Made by a program: the position numbers and the translations under genes
Part shown: one piece after another, positions 37,106 to 46,174 of the stretch
Numbering within the stretch: position 1 is the first letter of the stretch
How the letters are laid out: every line of letters starts with the position of its first letter
Source of the DNA: Burkholderia ubonensis subsp. mesacidophila
GTDB lineage: Bacteria; Pseudomonadota; Gammaproteobacteria; Burkholderiales; Burkholderiaceae
Direction: 5' to 3'
Length of the DNA: 64,000 bases
NCBI RefSeq assembly: GCF_002097715.1
Contig: NZ_CP020737.1
Location: forward strand, 2,108,001-2,172,000
The notes under the pieces: generated by a model
Seen by the model: only the letters and a program-made list of their open reading frames with translations
The model's database searches: none
Told to the model about the DNA's origin: nothing

Positions 37106-38770
37106 GTGGCCCAACCGATGACGCAAGCCGCCAACACCGCCGCGCCGTTGCGTGCGGTCGCGTCGGCGCCTGAAGCCGAGAGCGCGCCCGTGCGCAGCCG
37201 CAAGACCAAACAGACGGCCGCGCTGCTGCAGCCCGTGCCGGCGCCCGCGGAACCCGCCGCGCCGGTTGCGCGCGCAGAGAAACCCGCCGCCGCCAAACCG
37301 GTCGCGGCGGTCGCAACCGCCGCGCGCGACACCGGCGCGGCGACCAAGTCGCGCGGCCGCAAGGCCGCCGAGGCCGAGATGCAGAAGCTGTTCGTGCTCG
37401 ACACGAACGTGCTGATGCACGACCCGAGCAGCCTCTTCCGCTTCGAGGAACACGACGTCTATCTGCCGATGATGACGCTCGAGGAACTCGACAATCACAA
37501 GAAGGGGATGTCCGAAGTCGCGCGCAACGCGCGCCAGGTGAGCCGCACGCTCGATGCGCTCGTCGCCGACGCGGGCCCGATCACGAACGGCATCCCGCTG
37601 TCGCGCCTCGGCAGCCGTGAAGCGCTCGGCCGCCTGTACTTCCAGACGACGCTCACCAACATCCCGCCGGTCGAAGGCCTGCCGGAAGGCAAGGCCGACA
37701 ACCAGATCCTCGGCGTCGTGCGCGCGCTGCAGCGCGACCGGCCGGACCGCCAGGTCGTGCTGGTGTCGAAAGACATCAACATGCGGATCAAGGCGCACGC
37801 GCTCGGCCTGCCCGCCGAAGACTACTTCAACGACCAGGTGCTCGAGGACAAGGATCTCCTCTACACCGGCGTGCGCGAACTGCCGCAGGATTTCTGGACC
37901 AGGCACGCGAAGGGCATGGAGAGCTGGCAGGACACGAAGACGGGCACCACGTACTACCGCGTGACCGGCCCGCTCGTCGCGTCGATGCTGGTCAACGAGT
38001 TCGTCTATCTCGAACCGCAGAACGGCGAGCCGACGTTCCATGCGCTCGTGCGCGAACTGAACGGCAAGACGGCGCTCCTGCAGACGCTGCGCGACTACAG
38101 CCACCACAAGAACAACGTGTGGGGGATCACCGCGCGCAACCGCGAGCAGAACTTCGCGCTGAACCTGCTGATGAATCCGGAGATCGACTTCGTCACGCTG
38201 CTCGGCCAGGCCGGCACCGGCAAGACGCTCGTCGCGCTCGCGGCGGGCCTCGCGCAAGTGCTCGACGACAAGCGCTACAACGAGATCATCGTGACGCGCG
38301 CGACCGTGCCGGTCGGCGAGGACATCGGCTTCCTGCCCGGCACCGAGGAAGAGAAGATGCAGCCGTGGATGGGCGCATTCGACGACAACCTCGAAGTGCT
38401 GCAGAAGACCGACGACGCAGCCGGCGAATGGGGCCGCGCGGCGACGCAGGAACTGATCCGCTCGCGCCTGAAGGTCAAGAGCATGAACTTCATGCGCGGC
38501 CGCACGTTCGTCGACAAGTACCTGATCATCGACGAGGCGCAGAACCTGACGCCGAAACAGATGAAGACGCTCGTCACGCGCGCGGGCCCCGGCACGAAGA
38601 TCGTCTGCCTCGGCAACATCGCGCAGATCGATACGCCGTACCTGACGGAAGGCAGCTCGGGCCTCACCTATGTCGTCGACCGCTTCAAGGGCTGGGGACA
38701 CAGCGGCCACGTGACGCTCGCGCGCGGCGAACGCTCGCGGCTCGCCGACTACGCGTCGGATATCCTGTAA
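37106..38770 (+). CDS. PIN domain / PhoH-like ATPase (YlaK type), 5' end frameshifted
   Basis: A cytoplasmic protein of at least 554 residues with two domains. Residues about 90-240 are a PIN ribonuclease domain (KLFVLDTNVLMHDPSSLFRF with the catalytic Asp). Residues about 310-550 are a PhoH ATPase with the P-loop GQAGTGKT and Walker B YLIIDEAQNLTPKQMKTLVTRAG. Fused PIN-PhoH proteins are thought to be RNA helicase/nucleases. The first 100 residues are Ala/Pro/Lys-rich. The frame is open from the C7 tract at 36985; 37106 (GTG) is only its first start-like codon, without a ribosome-binding site. Confidence 0.88.
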   Translation: MAQPMTQAANTAAPLRAVASAPEAESAPVRSRKTKQTAALLQPVPAPAEPAAPVARAEKPAAAKPVAAVATAARDTGAATKSRGRKAAEAEMQKLFVLDTNVLMHDPSSLFRFEEHDVYLPMMTLEELDNHKKGMSEVARNARQVSRTLDALVADAGPITNGIPLSRLGSREALGRLYFQTTLTNIPPVEGLPEGKADNQILGVVRALQRDRPDRQVVLVSKDINMRIKAHALGLPAEDYFNDQVLEDKDLLYTGVRELPQDFWTRHAKGMESWQDTKTGTTYYRVTGPLVASMLVNEFVYLEPQNGEPTFHALVRELNGKTALLQTLRDYSHHKNNVWGITARNREQNFALNLLMNPEIDFVTLLGQAGTGKTLVALAAGLAQVLDDKRYNEIIVTRATVPVGEDIGFLPGTEEEKMQPWMGAFDDNLEVLQKTDDAAGEWGRAATQELIRSRLKVKSMNFMRGRTFVDKYLIIDEAQNLTPKQMKTLVTRAGPGTKIVCLGNIAQIDTPYLTEGSSGLTYVVDRFKGWGHSGHVTLARGERSRLADYASDIL

Positions 38771-38810
38771 CGCAGCCTGCCGGCCGATTCGGGCCGGTTC
38801 GCGAAAGCAC

Positions 38811-38846
38811 ACGGCGCTCCCGCAACGGAGCGCCGTTTTTATTTTT
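38811..38846 (+). terminator. Rho-independent terminator of the PhoH-like gene
   Basis: Perfect 10-bp stem (38811-38820 and 38827-38836) followed by TTTTTATTTTT. Confidence 0.88.
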
Positions 38847-39010
38847 GGGGTCGAAAGCATTGCGCGACCGCGTCACGCAACAACCACATTTACGCGCGAA
38901 ACTTCAAGTAAATTCTCAGGAATGGTTGCCTAAGCCCCGTCGGAGCGACTACCATCGGGTCTGTCTGTTGTCATACGATTGTCGAGCGCGCCGCGCTCGT
39001 CCCGCCTGTC

Positions 39011-40063
39011 ATGCTTCGAATCTGGCTTCCCGTCGCCCTCGTCTCGCTGCTTGCGGCCTGTTCCAGCGTGCCGCCTCAGTCGGCATCGCGCTCGTCTGGC
39101 ATGAAGATCACGACGCCCCGCGCGTTCGCCCCGCCCGCCAATTTCCCGAAATTCGTCGACCACAGCGTCGGCCAGGAAGAAATCTCGATCCAGGCGATGA
39201 GCCTCGTCGGCGTCCCGTACCGCTGGGGCGGCAATACGCCGGACAGCGGCTTCGACTGCAGCGGGCTCGTACGCTACGTGGTCGGCCGTGCGGCCGACGT
39301 GAACCTGCCGCGCACCACCGCCGACATGAGCGGCCGCGGCATGTCGATCGACCCCGACCAGGTCGCGCCGGGCGACCTGATCTTCTTCAACACGACCGGC
39401 CGGCCGCATTCGCACGTCGGCATCTATGTCGGCAAGCTGCGCTTCGTCAACGCGCCGTCGACCGGCGGCACCGTGCGGCTCGACTACCTGACGAACCCGT
39501 ACTGGGCGAAGCGCTTCGACGGGATTCGCCGCGTCGCGCCGCCGAAGGCGACGCCAACGCCGTTCGACGCGCCGACCTATGAGGCGCAGCGCGATGCGCC
39601 GCGCGCGCAGCCTGCGGCGCCGGCGCCTGTCGTAACCGCAGCAGCGCCGCGGCAACCCGCTTTTGCGGCGGTGCAGCCGAGCGTGTCGCCGTCGCCGGCT
39701 CCGATCGTGCCTGTCGCGACCAGCGCGCCGGCCGCTCCCGCCGATCCGTACGAACCGCCGCCGCCGCGCATGGCCGTGGCCCAGCAACAGACGGCATCCG
39801 TGGGCGGCGGCGCCCAGGCGGCAAACGCGGCGCCAGCCGGCGCCCCGGAAGTCGGCACGCCGATTCCGACGACGGCACTGACGGCCGCCGAGGCCGCCGC
39901 ATTCGATGCGGAATCGCCGCCCGCCGCCGCACCCCGTCAAGCGCGCGCCGCCGAGTCCGACACCGTGCAGGTGCTGCGCGCGTCGACGCAGTCCGCGCCG
40001 GTCAGCGCGCGCACCGGCACGACCGATGATCCGATTGCACGGTTCGCCAACGGCAATTATTGA
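39011..40063 (+). CDS. NlpC/P60 (C40) family peptidoglycan endopeptidase lipoprotein
   Basis: A 350-residue cell-envelope hydrolase expected to cut peptide cross-links of peptidoglycan. A signal peptide ends in the lipobox LAAC with Cys17. The NlpC/P60 domain (about 50-175) shows YRWGGNTPDSGFDCSGLVRYV with the nucleophile Cys83, and HSHVGIYVGKLRFV with the catalytic His135. From about residue 185 the protein is a long Ala/Pro-rich tail without recognisable domain, longer than in E. coli Spr or NlpC. Confidence 0.92.
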   Translation: MLRIWLPVALVSLLAACSSVPPQSASRSSGMKITTPRAFAPPANFPKFVDHSVGQEEISIQAMSLVGVPYRWGGNTPDSGFDCSGLVRYVVGRAADVNLPRTTADMSGRGMSIDPDQVAPGDLIFFNTTGRPHSHVGIYVGKLRFVNAPSTGGTVRLDYLTNPYWAKRFDGIRRVAPPKATPTPFDAPTYEAQRDAPRAQPAAPAPVVTAAAPRQPAFAAVQPSVSPSPAPIVPVATSAPAAPADPYEPPPPRMAVAQQQTASVGGGAQAANAAPAGAPEVGTPIPTTALTAAEAAAFDAESPPAAAPRQARAAESDTVQVLRASTQSAPVSARTGTTDDPIARFANGNY

Positions 40064-40276
40064 TACGCGCGGCGCCAACGCCGCGCGCTCGCCGCATGCG
40101 TTGTGTCGCGCCACGTTTTCATCGTGGACACGCTTCGCCCGATTGCGCTCCACCTGTGGACATCGACACATCGAACGGCAAGCGGTCGCCATAGCCGGAC
40201 TCGACGCGCTGTCCTGCCTCCTCCGCCACGCACCTGATCCGCCGGGCCCGCATACGCACAGCCCGCCCGACCAAAC

Positions 40277-40311
40277 AAAAAGCGCCGCAGCCTGTCGGCA
40301 TGCGGCGCTTT
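40277..40311 (-). terminator. Terminator of the pit operon
   Basis: 10-bp stem (40281-40290 and 40302-40311) with a T-run on the minus strand. It begins 27 bases after the pit stop and may also stop transcripts of the converging NlpC gene. The rest of 40064-40337 holds nothing else I can name. Confidence 0.8.
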
Positions 40312-40337
40312 CGATGTGAAGCGTCGTTCGGGCGAAA

Positions 40338-41348
40338 TCAGAAGATCTGATGGCCGAGCCACCAGCCGCCGGCCGCGAACAGCGCGGATGCCGGCAGCGT
40401 CAGCACCCACGCCCAGACGATGTTGCCGGCGACGCCCCAGCGCACGGCCGACAGCTTCTGCGTCGCGCCGACGCCGACGATCGCGCCGGTGATCGTATGA
40501 GTCGTCGACACCGGAATGCCGAGGAACGACGCGATGAACAGCGTCATCGCACCACCCGTTTCGGCGCAGAACCCGCCGACCGGCTTCAGCTTGGTGATCT
40601 TCTGGCCCATCGTGCGCACGATCCGCCAGCCGCCGAACAGCGTGCCGAGGCCCATCGACAGGTAGCACGCGCCGATCACCCAGGCCGGCGGCGCGTCGGC
40701 GGTCGCCGACGCGTAGCCGGTCGCGATCAGCAGCATCCAGATGATGCCGATCGTCTTCTGCGCATCGTTGCCGCCGTGACCGAGGCTGTACAGCCCGGCC
40801 GACAGCAGCTGCAGGCGACGGAACCGGCGGTCGACCTTGCTTGGCGCGGTGCGGAAGTACAGCCACGACACGCCGAGCATGAACAGCGAACCGAGGATGA
40901 AACCGAGCAGCGGCGAGATGAAGATGAACGCGATCGTCTTCATCAGCCCGTCGATGTTCAGCGATCCCCAGCCCGACTTCGCGAGTGCCGAGCCGACAAG
41001 GCCGCCGATCAGCGCGTGCGACGAGCTCGACGGGATCCCGTAGTACCAGGTGATCACGTTCCAGGCGATCGCGCCGATGAGCGCGCCGAACACCACGTAG
41101 TGGTCGACGATCTCGGGGTCGATCGTGCCTTTGCCGACGGTCTGCGCGACCTTCAGGTGAAAGATGAAATACGCGATGACGTTGAACGCGGCGGCAAATG
41201 CCACCGCCTGCTGCGGCTTCAGCACCCCGGTGGACACGACGGTGGCGATCGAGTTCGCCGCGTCGTGGAAGCCGTTCATGAAGTCGAATACGAGCGCGAC
41301 GAGCACCAGCGCCGCGACCATCCATAGGGCAAGTTGTATCGAATGCAT
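40338..41348 (-). CDS. pit: PiT family inorganic phosphate transporter
   Basis: A low-affinity, H+-coupled phosphate importer of the inner membrane. The 336-residue protein has about ten hydrophobic helices and the duplicated PiT signature: FDFMNGFHDAANSIATVVSTGVL near residue 30 and SLGHGGNDAQKTIGIIWMLL near residue 205. It follows the DUF47 gene by ten bases, the usual PiT operon pairing. Confidence 0.95.
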   Translation of the reverse strand: MHSIQLALWMVAALVLVALVFDFMNGFHDAANSIATVVSTGVLKPQQAVAFAAAFNVIAYFIFHLKVAQTVGKGTIDPEIVDHYVVFGALIGAIAWNVITWYYGIPSSSSHALIGGLVGSALAKSGWGSLNIDGLMKTIAFIFISPLLGFILGSLFMLGVSWLYFRTAPSKVDRRFRRLQLLSAGLYSLGHGGNDAQKTIGIIWMLLIATGYASATADAPPAWVIGACYLSMGLGTLFGGWRIVRTMGQKITKLKPVGGFCAETGGAMTLFIASFLGIPVSTTHTITGAIVGVGATQKLSAVRWGVAGNIVWAWVLTLPASALFAAGGWWLGHQIF

Positions 41349-41358
41349 CGTGTTCCGC

Positions 41359-41985
41359 TCAGGCGTTTTCCAGCACGATGCCTTCGATGATGTTGGCGAC
41401 GTCCTCGCATTTGTCGGTGATCTCTTCGAGCAGCTCGTAGATCGCCTTCAGCTTGATGAGCGTCTTCACGTCGTTTTCTTCGCGGAACAGCTTCGACATC
41501 GCCGCGCGCAGCACGCGGTCCGCCTCCGATTCCCAGCGGTCGATCTCCTCGCACGCCTTGAGGATCTGCGCGGACTGCTTCATGTCCGACAGCAGCGCGA
41601 CGGCCTGCTGCACGTGCTGCGCCGACTGCGTGACGATATGCGCGAGCTGGCTCGCCTCGGACGTCACCGCCTGCACGTCGTACAGCGACACGGCGGTCGC
41701 GACGTCCTCCATCAGGTCGAGGATGTCGTCCATCGTCGTGATCAGCTTGTGGATCTCGTCGCGGTCGAGCGGCGTGATGAAAGTCTTGTGGAGCAGATCG
41801 ATGGCTTCGTGCGTCAGCTTGTCAGCCGCCTTCTCGGCCGACTGCACATTCTGCTTGTGAATCTCGGCGTCGGCGAGATTATCGATCAGCAGTTCGAGTT
41901 CGCGGCCACCGGAAACGATGTACTTCGCGTGCGCGTTGAAGATTTCGAAGAACTTGCCCTCGGTGGGCATGAATCGACCGAACAT
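41359..41985 (-). CDS. DUF47 (PhoU-like) partner of the phosphate transporter
   Basis: A 208-residue all-helical cytoplasmic protein of the TIGR00153/DUF47 family, distantly related to PhoU and thought to regulate the adjacent Pit permease. Signatures: MFGRFMPTEGKFFEIFNAHA, TPLDRDEIHKLITTMDDILDLMEDVA and EEITDKCEDVANIIEGIVLENA. It is the first gene of the two-gene operon. Confidence 0.94.
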   Translation of the reverse strand: MFGRFMPTEGKFFEIFNAHAKYIVSGGRELELLIDNLADAEIHKQNVQSAEKAADKLTHEAIDLLHKTFITPLDRDEIHKLITTMDDILDLMEDVATAVSLYDVQAVTSEASQLAHIVTQSAQHVQQAVALLSDMKQSAQILKACEEIDRWESEADRVLRAAMSKLFREENDVKTLIKLKAIYELLEEITDKCEDVANIIEGIVLENA

Positions 41986-42123
41986 GGAATTCCTGAAAGA
42001 TGGTCAAACGGCTGTCACAAAAATCGGCGACATTGTACGGCTTCCGTCAGGCGCGCGCACGGAACGCGCACGCGCGCGGCGACGAGATACAACGTTTCGT
42101 GAAATAGGGGTTTACAACCGGCT

Positions 42124-43506
42124 TTACTCGCCGTAGAAGTTCTGTGCACCTGCAAAGTTGTCGAACTTCGTGTATTGCCCCAGGAACGTGAGTCGAACGG
42201 GCCCAATCGGGCCGTTACGCTGCTTGCCGATGATGATTTCGGCAGTGCCTTTGTCCGGGCTGTCCGGGTTGTAGACTTCGTCCCGGTAGATGAACAGGAT
42301 CACGTCGGCATCCTGCTCGATTGCACCCGATTCCCGCAGGTCCGACATCACCGGACGCTTGTTCGGACGCTGTTCGAGGCCGCGGTTGAGCTGCGACAGC
42401 GCGATCACCGGCACGTCCAGCTCCTTCGCGAGGCCCTTCAGCGAGCGGGAGATTTCCGAAATTTCGGTCGCGCGGTTCTCGCCCTGCGACGACCCCGACA
42501 TCAGCTGCAGGTAGTCGACGATGATGAGGCCAAGCTTGCCGCACTGGCGCGCGAGCCGGCGCGCCCGCGAACGCAGTTCCATCGGGTTCAGACCGCCCGT
42601 CTCGTCGATGAAGAGCTGCGCCTCGCTCATCTTCTGCACCGCGTGGGTCAGCTTCGGCCAATCCTCGTCGGTCAGCCGCCCGGTCCGCATTCGGTGCTGG
42701 TCGAGCCGACCGACCGAACCGAGCATACGCATCACGAGCTGCGTACCCGGCATTTCCATCGAGAACACCGCAACCGGCAGCCCGTACTCGACCGCGACAT
42801 ATTCACCGATGTTCATCGAGAAGGCCGTCTTACCCATCGACGGACGGCCGGCGACGATGATCAGCTCGCCGCCGTGCATGCCCGACGTCATCTTGTCGAG
42901 ATCGACGAAGCCCGTCGGCGTACCCGTGACGTCGCTCGGATTCGCGGTGTGATACAGCGTGTCGATCCGCTCGACGACCTGCGTGAGCAGCGGCCCGATC
43001 TCGAGGAAGCCCTGGTTGCCGCGCGCGCCCTCTTCGGCGATCGAGAACACCTTCGCTTCCGCCGCGTCGAGCAGTTGGCGGACTTCCTTGCCCTGCGGGT
43101 TGAATGCATCGGCGGAAATCTCGTCGGCCACCGACACGAGCCGGCGCAGCACCGCGCGATCGCGCACGATTTCCGCATAGCGGCGGATGTTCGCCGCGCT
43201 CGGCGTGTTCTGCGCGAGCGCGTTCAGGTACGCGAGCCCGCCGACGTCGTCCGCCTTGCCCGACGTGGTCAGCGCTTCGTACACGGTCACCACGTCGGCC
43301 GGACGCGTCGACGCGATCAGCCGGCCGATGTGCTCGAAGATGATCCGGTGGTCATAGCGGTAGAAATCGCCCTGCGACAGATAGTCGGCGATCCGGTCCC
43401 ACGCCGCATTGTCGAGCAACAGGCCGCCCAGCACCGACTGCTCGGCTTCGACCGAGTGCGGCGGGACTTTCAGCGATTCGATTTGAGGATCTTGCGGCGC
43501 GTTCAT
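42124..43506 (-). CDS. dnaB: Replicative DNA helicase DnaB
   Basis: The hexameric helicase at the replication fork. The 460-residue protein has the N-terminal DnaG-binding domain (VPPHSVEAEQSVLGGLLLD), a linker helix, and the RecA-like motor with Walker A VAGRPSMGKTAFS near residue 218, Walker B LIIVDYLQLM, and the ALSQLNRGLEQRPNKRPVMSDLRESGAIEQDAD block. No intein interrupts it. It lies downstream of rplI beyond a terminator. No Shine-Dalgarno sequence precedes the ATG; GATAAT is eight bases upstream. Confidence 0.98.
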   Translation of the reverse strand: MNAPQDPQIESLKVPPHSVEAEQSVLGGLLLDNAAWDRIADYLSQGDFYRYDHRIIFEHIGRLIASTRPADVVTVYEALTTSGKADDVGGLAYLNALAQNTPSAANIRRYAEIVRDRAVLRRLVSVADEISADAFNPQGKEVRQLLDAAEAKVFSIAEEGARGNQGFLEIGPLLTQVVERIDTLYHTANPSDVTGTPTGFVDLDKMTSGMHGGELIIVAGRPSMGKTAFSMNIGEYVAVEYGLPVAVFSMEMPGTQLVMRMLGSVGRLDQHRMRTGRLTDEDWPKLTHAVQKMSEAQLFIDETGGLNPMELRSRARRLARQCGKLGLIIVDYLQLMSGSSQGENRATEISEISRSLKGLAKELDVPVIALSQLNRGLEQRPNKRPVMSDLRESGAIEQDADVILFIYRDEVYNPDSPDKGTAEIIIGKQRNGPIGPVRLTFLGQYTKFDNFAGAQNFYGE

Positions 43507-43514
43507 GGGTTGGG

Positions 43515-43520
43515 ATTATC
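43515..43520 (-). promoter_or_regulatory. -10-like hexamer of dnaB, eight bases before the ATG
   Basis: GATAAT on the minus strand (43520 to 43515), then CCCAACCC and the dnaB ATG. Transcription from here would be leaderless or nearly so. The -35 is poor. Confidence 0.42.
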
Positions 43521-43567
43521 GCGAATTGAGCACGGAGATGCCAGCGCGGTCGCCGGCTGCCGGGCAA

Positions 43568-43605
43568 CAAAAAAGGCAGGCCCCGGTTGCCCGGGCGCCT
43601 GCCCT
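43568..43605 (-). terminator. Terminator of the rpsF-priB-rpsR-rplI operon
   Basis: On the minus strand GGCAGG...CCTGCC with an inner CCCGG/CCGGG stem, followed by six or more T (43574 to 43568). A second GC hairpin lies at 43610-43631, between it and the rplI stop. Confidence 0.85.
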
Positions 43606-43647
43606 TCATCCGGGCGGCGGGAGCCGCCCGGCGAGACTGCCTGTCGC

Positions 43648-44100
43648 TTACGCGTGGTCGCCGATCACGTTGACCGTGACGTCGACGACGACGTCCGTGT
43701 GCAGCGCGACCTGAACGCCGTGCTCGCCGATCATCTTCAGCGGGCCTTCCGGCATGCGAACCTGCGCCTTCTCGACGTCGTAGCCTGCCTTCTTCAGCAG
43801 TTCAGCCACGTCGCCGTTCGTGACCGAGCCGAACAGACGGCCGTCAACGCCCGACTTCTGCGTGATTTCGAACGACTGGCCTGCCAGCTTCTCGCCGACT
43901 GCCTGCGAAGCTGCCAGCTTTTCAGCCGCGATCTTCTCGAGCTCTGCGCGACGCACTTCGAATTCAGCGATCGCTTCCTTCGTTGCACGGCGAGCCTTGC
44001 GGTTCGGGATCAGGAAGTTGCGAGCGTAACCGTCCTTGACCTTGACGATATCGCCGAGGTTGCCCAGATTGGCGACTTTTTCCAACAGAATGATTTGCAT
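43648..44100 (-). CDS. rplI: 50S ribosomal protein L9
   Basis: Large-subunit protein of 150 residues. It starts [32 protein letters not shown], the L9 N-domain signature, then has the long connecting helix rich in Glu/Ala and the C-domain. Last gene of the ribosomal operon, 27 bases after rpsR. Confidence 0.98.
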   Translation of the reverse strand: MQIILLEKVANLGNLGDIVKVKDGYARNFLIPNRKARRATKEAIAEFEVRRAELEKIAAEKLAASQAVGEKLAGQSFEITQKSGVDGRLFGSVTNGDVAELLKKAGYDVEKAQVRMPEGPLKMIGEHGVQVALHTDVVVDVTVNVIGDHA

Positions 44101-44127
44101 TCGAATTCTCCTTATTGCGTCGCCTGA

Positions 44128-44403
44128 TTACGCCTTGTGCTGATCGGTGTACGGCAGCAGCGCGAGGAAACGCGCACGCTTGATTGCCGTGTCCAGCTGA
44201 CGCTGATAGTGCGCCTTCGTGCCCGTCAGGCGAGCCGGCGTGATCTTGCCGTTTTCGCCGATGAAGTCCTTCAGCGTTTCCGTGTCCTTGTAGTCGATCT
44301 GCTCGACGCCGGCTGCGGTGAAGCGGCAGAACTTCTTGCGCTTGAAGAGCGGGTTTTGTTGCTGACGACGCTTGTCGAATTTCTTACCAGTGGGGCGGGC
44401 CAT
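44128..44403 (-). CDS. rpsR: 30S ribosomal protein S18
   Basis: Small-subunit protein of 91 residues, binding next to S6. Signatures: [50 protein letters not shown] and a basic C-terminus. It lies two bases after priB. With S6 it may repress the operon through the leader RNA. Confidence 0.98.
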
Positions 44404-44405
44404 GT

Positions 44406-44705
44406 TCAGTCCTTTCCAATGTCCTGCAATGCTGTGATGTGAAACACCAAGGTGCGCGCGTTGCGGCTTTTCTTCGCCAGGAAGCCCGTGAACAGCGTCT
44501 CGACGCCCATTTCACGGCTTTCCAGCCTGCCGCTCGCCTCGCCGGCCGCTACCGCCTCGATCGTCATGTCGACCTGACGCGGAATGCCTGCCTCGACGAC
44601 TTCCGTGCGGTGATGCAACGTGGCGCTTGCGATCGGAACGCCGGCGGGCGTGTACCGCACCGCTGCGCGCTCGACGACGCTCGCCGTCAATTGCAACCTG
44701 TTCAC
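44406..44705 (-). CDS. priB: Primosomal replication protein PriB
   Basis: A single-domain OB-fold ssDNA-binding protein of 99 residues that helps PriA restart replication forks. It reads [32 protein letters not shown] and ends in [10 protein letters not shown]. The start is GTG at 44705. Its place between rpsF and rpsR is the conserved proteobacterial arrangement. Confidence 0.95.
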
Positions 44706-44744
44706 GTGAGTCGCGCGCTCCCTGATGGCTTAAAGGCTAGGCGC

Positions 44745-45119
44745 TTAAGCCTGCGCTTCGGTCGGCTGAGCTGCAGCCGCCTTCTTGGCTTCTTCGCGCT
44801 GAACTTCCTTCATCATCGGCGACGGGCCGGTCTCGGCCTTCTTCATCTTGACGATGAGGTGACGCAGCACGGCGTCGTTGAACTTGAACGCGTGTTCGAG
44901 TTCGTCGAGCGTCGTCTGGTCGCACTCGATGTTCATGCAGACGTAGTGAGCCTTCGCAAGTTTCTCGATCATGTAGGCCAGCTGGCGACGGCCCCAGTCT
45001 TCGACACGGTGGATCTGGCCGCCGTGCGACGTGATCGTGGTCTTGTAACGCTCGATCATCGCGGGCACTTGCTCGCTCTGATCGGGGTGCACGATGAATA
45101 CGATTTCGTAATGACGCAT
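44745..45119 (-). CDS. rpsF: 30S ribosomal protein S6
   Basis: Small-subunit protein of 124 residues ([26 protein letters not shown]..., [21 protein letters not shown]), with the usual acidic/Ala-rich tail. First gene of the operon. The ATG at 45119 follows AAGGAGTGTGTA; an ATG nine codons upstream in frame lies in the leader before that site. Confidence 0.98.
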   Translation of the reverse strand: MRHYEIVFIVHPDQSEQVPAMIERYKTTITSHGGQIHRVEDWGRRQLAYMIEKLAKAHYVCMNIECDQTTLDELEHAFKFNDAVLRHLIVKMKKAETGPSPMMKEVQREEAKKAAAAQPTEAQA

Positions 45120-45141
45120 TACACACTCCTTGTGGATTGAA

Positions 45142-45169
45142 GCCACCCGGGCGCCTGAACCGGTGTGGC
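45142..45169 (-). promoter_or_regulatory. Candidate S6:S18 leader hairpin
   Basis: In the rpsF leader, GCCAC (45169 to 45165) pairs with GTGGC (45146 to 45142), and an inner CCGG pairs with CCGG, next to an unpaired A in CACACCGG. The S6:S18 complex binds a leader hairpin displaying a conserved CCG in many bacteria, so this is a plausible autoregulatory site. I could not model it. Confidence 0.45.
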
Positions 45170-45185
45170 AAGTGAGAAGCCGAAG

Positions 45186-45214
45186 ATTCTAACCCGGATA
45201 TGGGTCGCGTGCAA
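45186..45214 (-). promoter_or_regulatory. Promoter of the rpsF operon
   Basis: On the minus strand TTGCAC (45214 to 45209), a 17-base spacer and TAGAAT (45191 to 45186). One of the best sigma-70 matches in the window. It gives a leader of about 60 nt. Confidence 0.78.
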
Positions 45215-45325
45215 GGCGAACCGTTGATTCGCCGCGTGAATCGGCCATGTTTTCAACGACTTGAGCCCGGCCGGCGGCGGCGGCGCCACGCGGATCGTGA
45301 TGGGGCCGCATCGCGCGGCCCGCCG

Positions 45326-46174
45326 TCACTCGGTGCGCGGCGCGGCAAGGCGCGCATTCAGCGCCGTCTTGAACGCCGCGAGCGCCGCCGGTTCGGCGTC
45401 CGTCACCGCCCACCACGTCATGCCGGCCGCGTCCCAGCGGTCGAGCGCATAGCCCTGCGACACGGTCGCATACGGCGCCGCCGCCCCGCCCTCGCCGGCC
45501 GGCCGCACATAGACGTCGATCACGTGCTGCCGGTAGCGGTAGACGAGCACCGCGACGCGACGCTGCCCGACGTAGTCGAGCCGCCCGCCCGCGAGCGCGA
45601 AGCCGCTCGCGCCCAGGTCCTTGACCGGCGGCGCGTAGTCGAGCCGCCCGTTGAACCACGGCTTGACCGTGTGACGGTCCGTCGAGATCACGTCGATGTC
45701 GCGCGCCGACAGGCCGGCCCGCACGTGGCTCGCGACGAGCTCGTCGACGGTGCGCTCCGTCGACGCGCGGTGCGCGGACAGCGCCAGCCCCGCCGCCGCG
45801 GCCAGCGCGACCACGAGCGCGACGCCCCAGCCGAGGCCCGGCAGCACGACGGCGCCCGCACGCGGCCGAACCGTCGCCGGGCCGCGCGGCGCGCCCCGCA
45901 GGCCGAGCCGTTCGAGCCAGCCGGGCCCGCGCGCGGCCACCCGGGGTTCGGCTTGGGCCGCCGGCAGCCCCGCGAGGATGCGCGCGCGCAGCGCATCCGG
46001 CGCGCGATGGTATTCCGCCTGCCGGACCGCCTGGCCGAGCGCGACGATCCGGTCGCGCTCGCGGCGGCACGCGTCGCAGGCGTCGACGTGCCGCTGGATC
46101 CGCATCGCATCGGGCGCCGGCAACTCGCGGTCGACATCCGCGCCGAGCAGTTCGCGCGCTTCGTTACAGTCCAT
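45326..46174 (-). CDS. Transmembrane anti-sigma factor (zf-HC2 type)
   Basis: A 282-residue inner-membrane regulator. The cytoplasmic N-terminus has the zinc-binding anti-sigma motif H-x3-C-x2-C (RHVDACDACRRERD, about residues 28-41), then one membrane helix near residues 110-135 (GWGVALVVALAAAAGLALSA) and a periplasmic domain of about 145 residues that would sense the signal. It overlaps the sigma-factor gene by 11 bases, the usual coupling. Confidence 0.88.
   Translation of the reverse strand: MDCNEARELLGADVDRELPAPDAMRIQRHVDACDACRRERDRIVALGQAVRQAEYHRAPDALRARILAGLPAAQAEPRVAARGPGWLERLGLRGAPRGPATVRPRAGAVVLPGLGWGVALVVALAAAAGLALSAHRASTERTVDELVASHVRAGLSARDIDVISTDRHTVKPWFNGRLDYAPPVKDLGASGFALAGGRLDYVGQRRVAVLVYRYRQHVIDVYVRPAGEGGAAAPYATVSQGYALDRWDAAGMTWWAVTDAEPAALAAFKTALNARLAAPRTE

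Noticed and set aside
42001..42018. Pho-box-like TGGTCAA-acgg-CTGTCAC before the DUF47/pit operon
   Set aside because: Only the second half matches well, it lies on the opposite strand, and it is 16-33 bases from the start codon, too close for PhoB activation.
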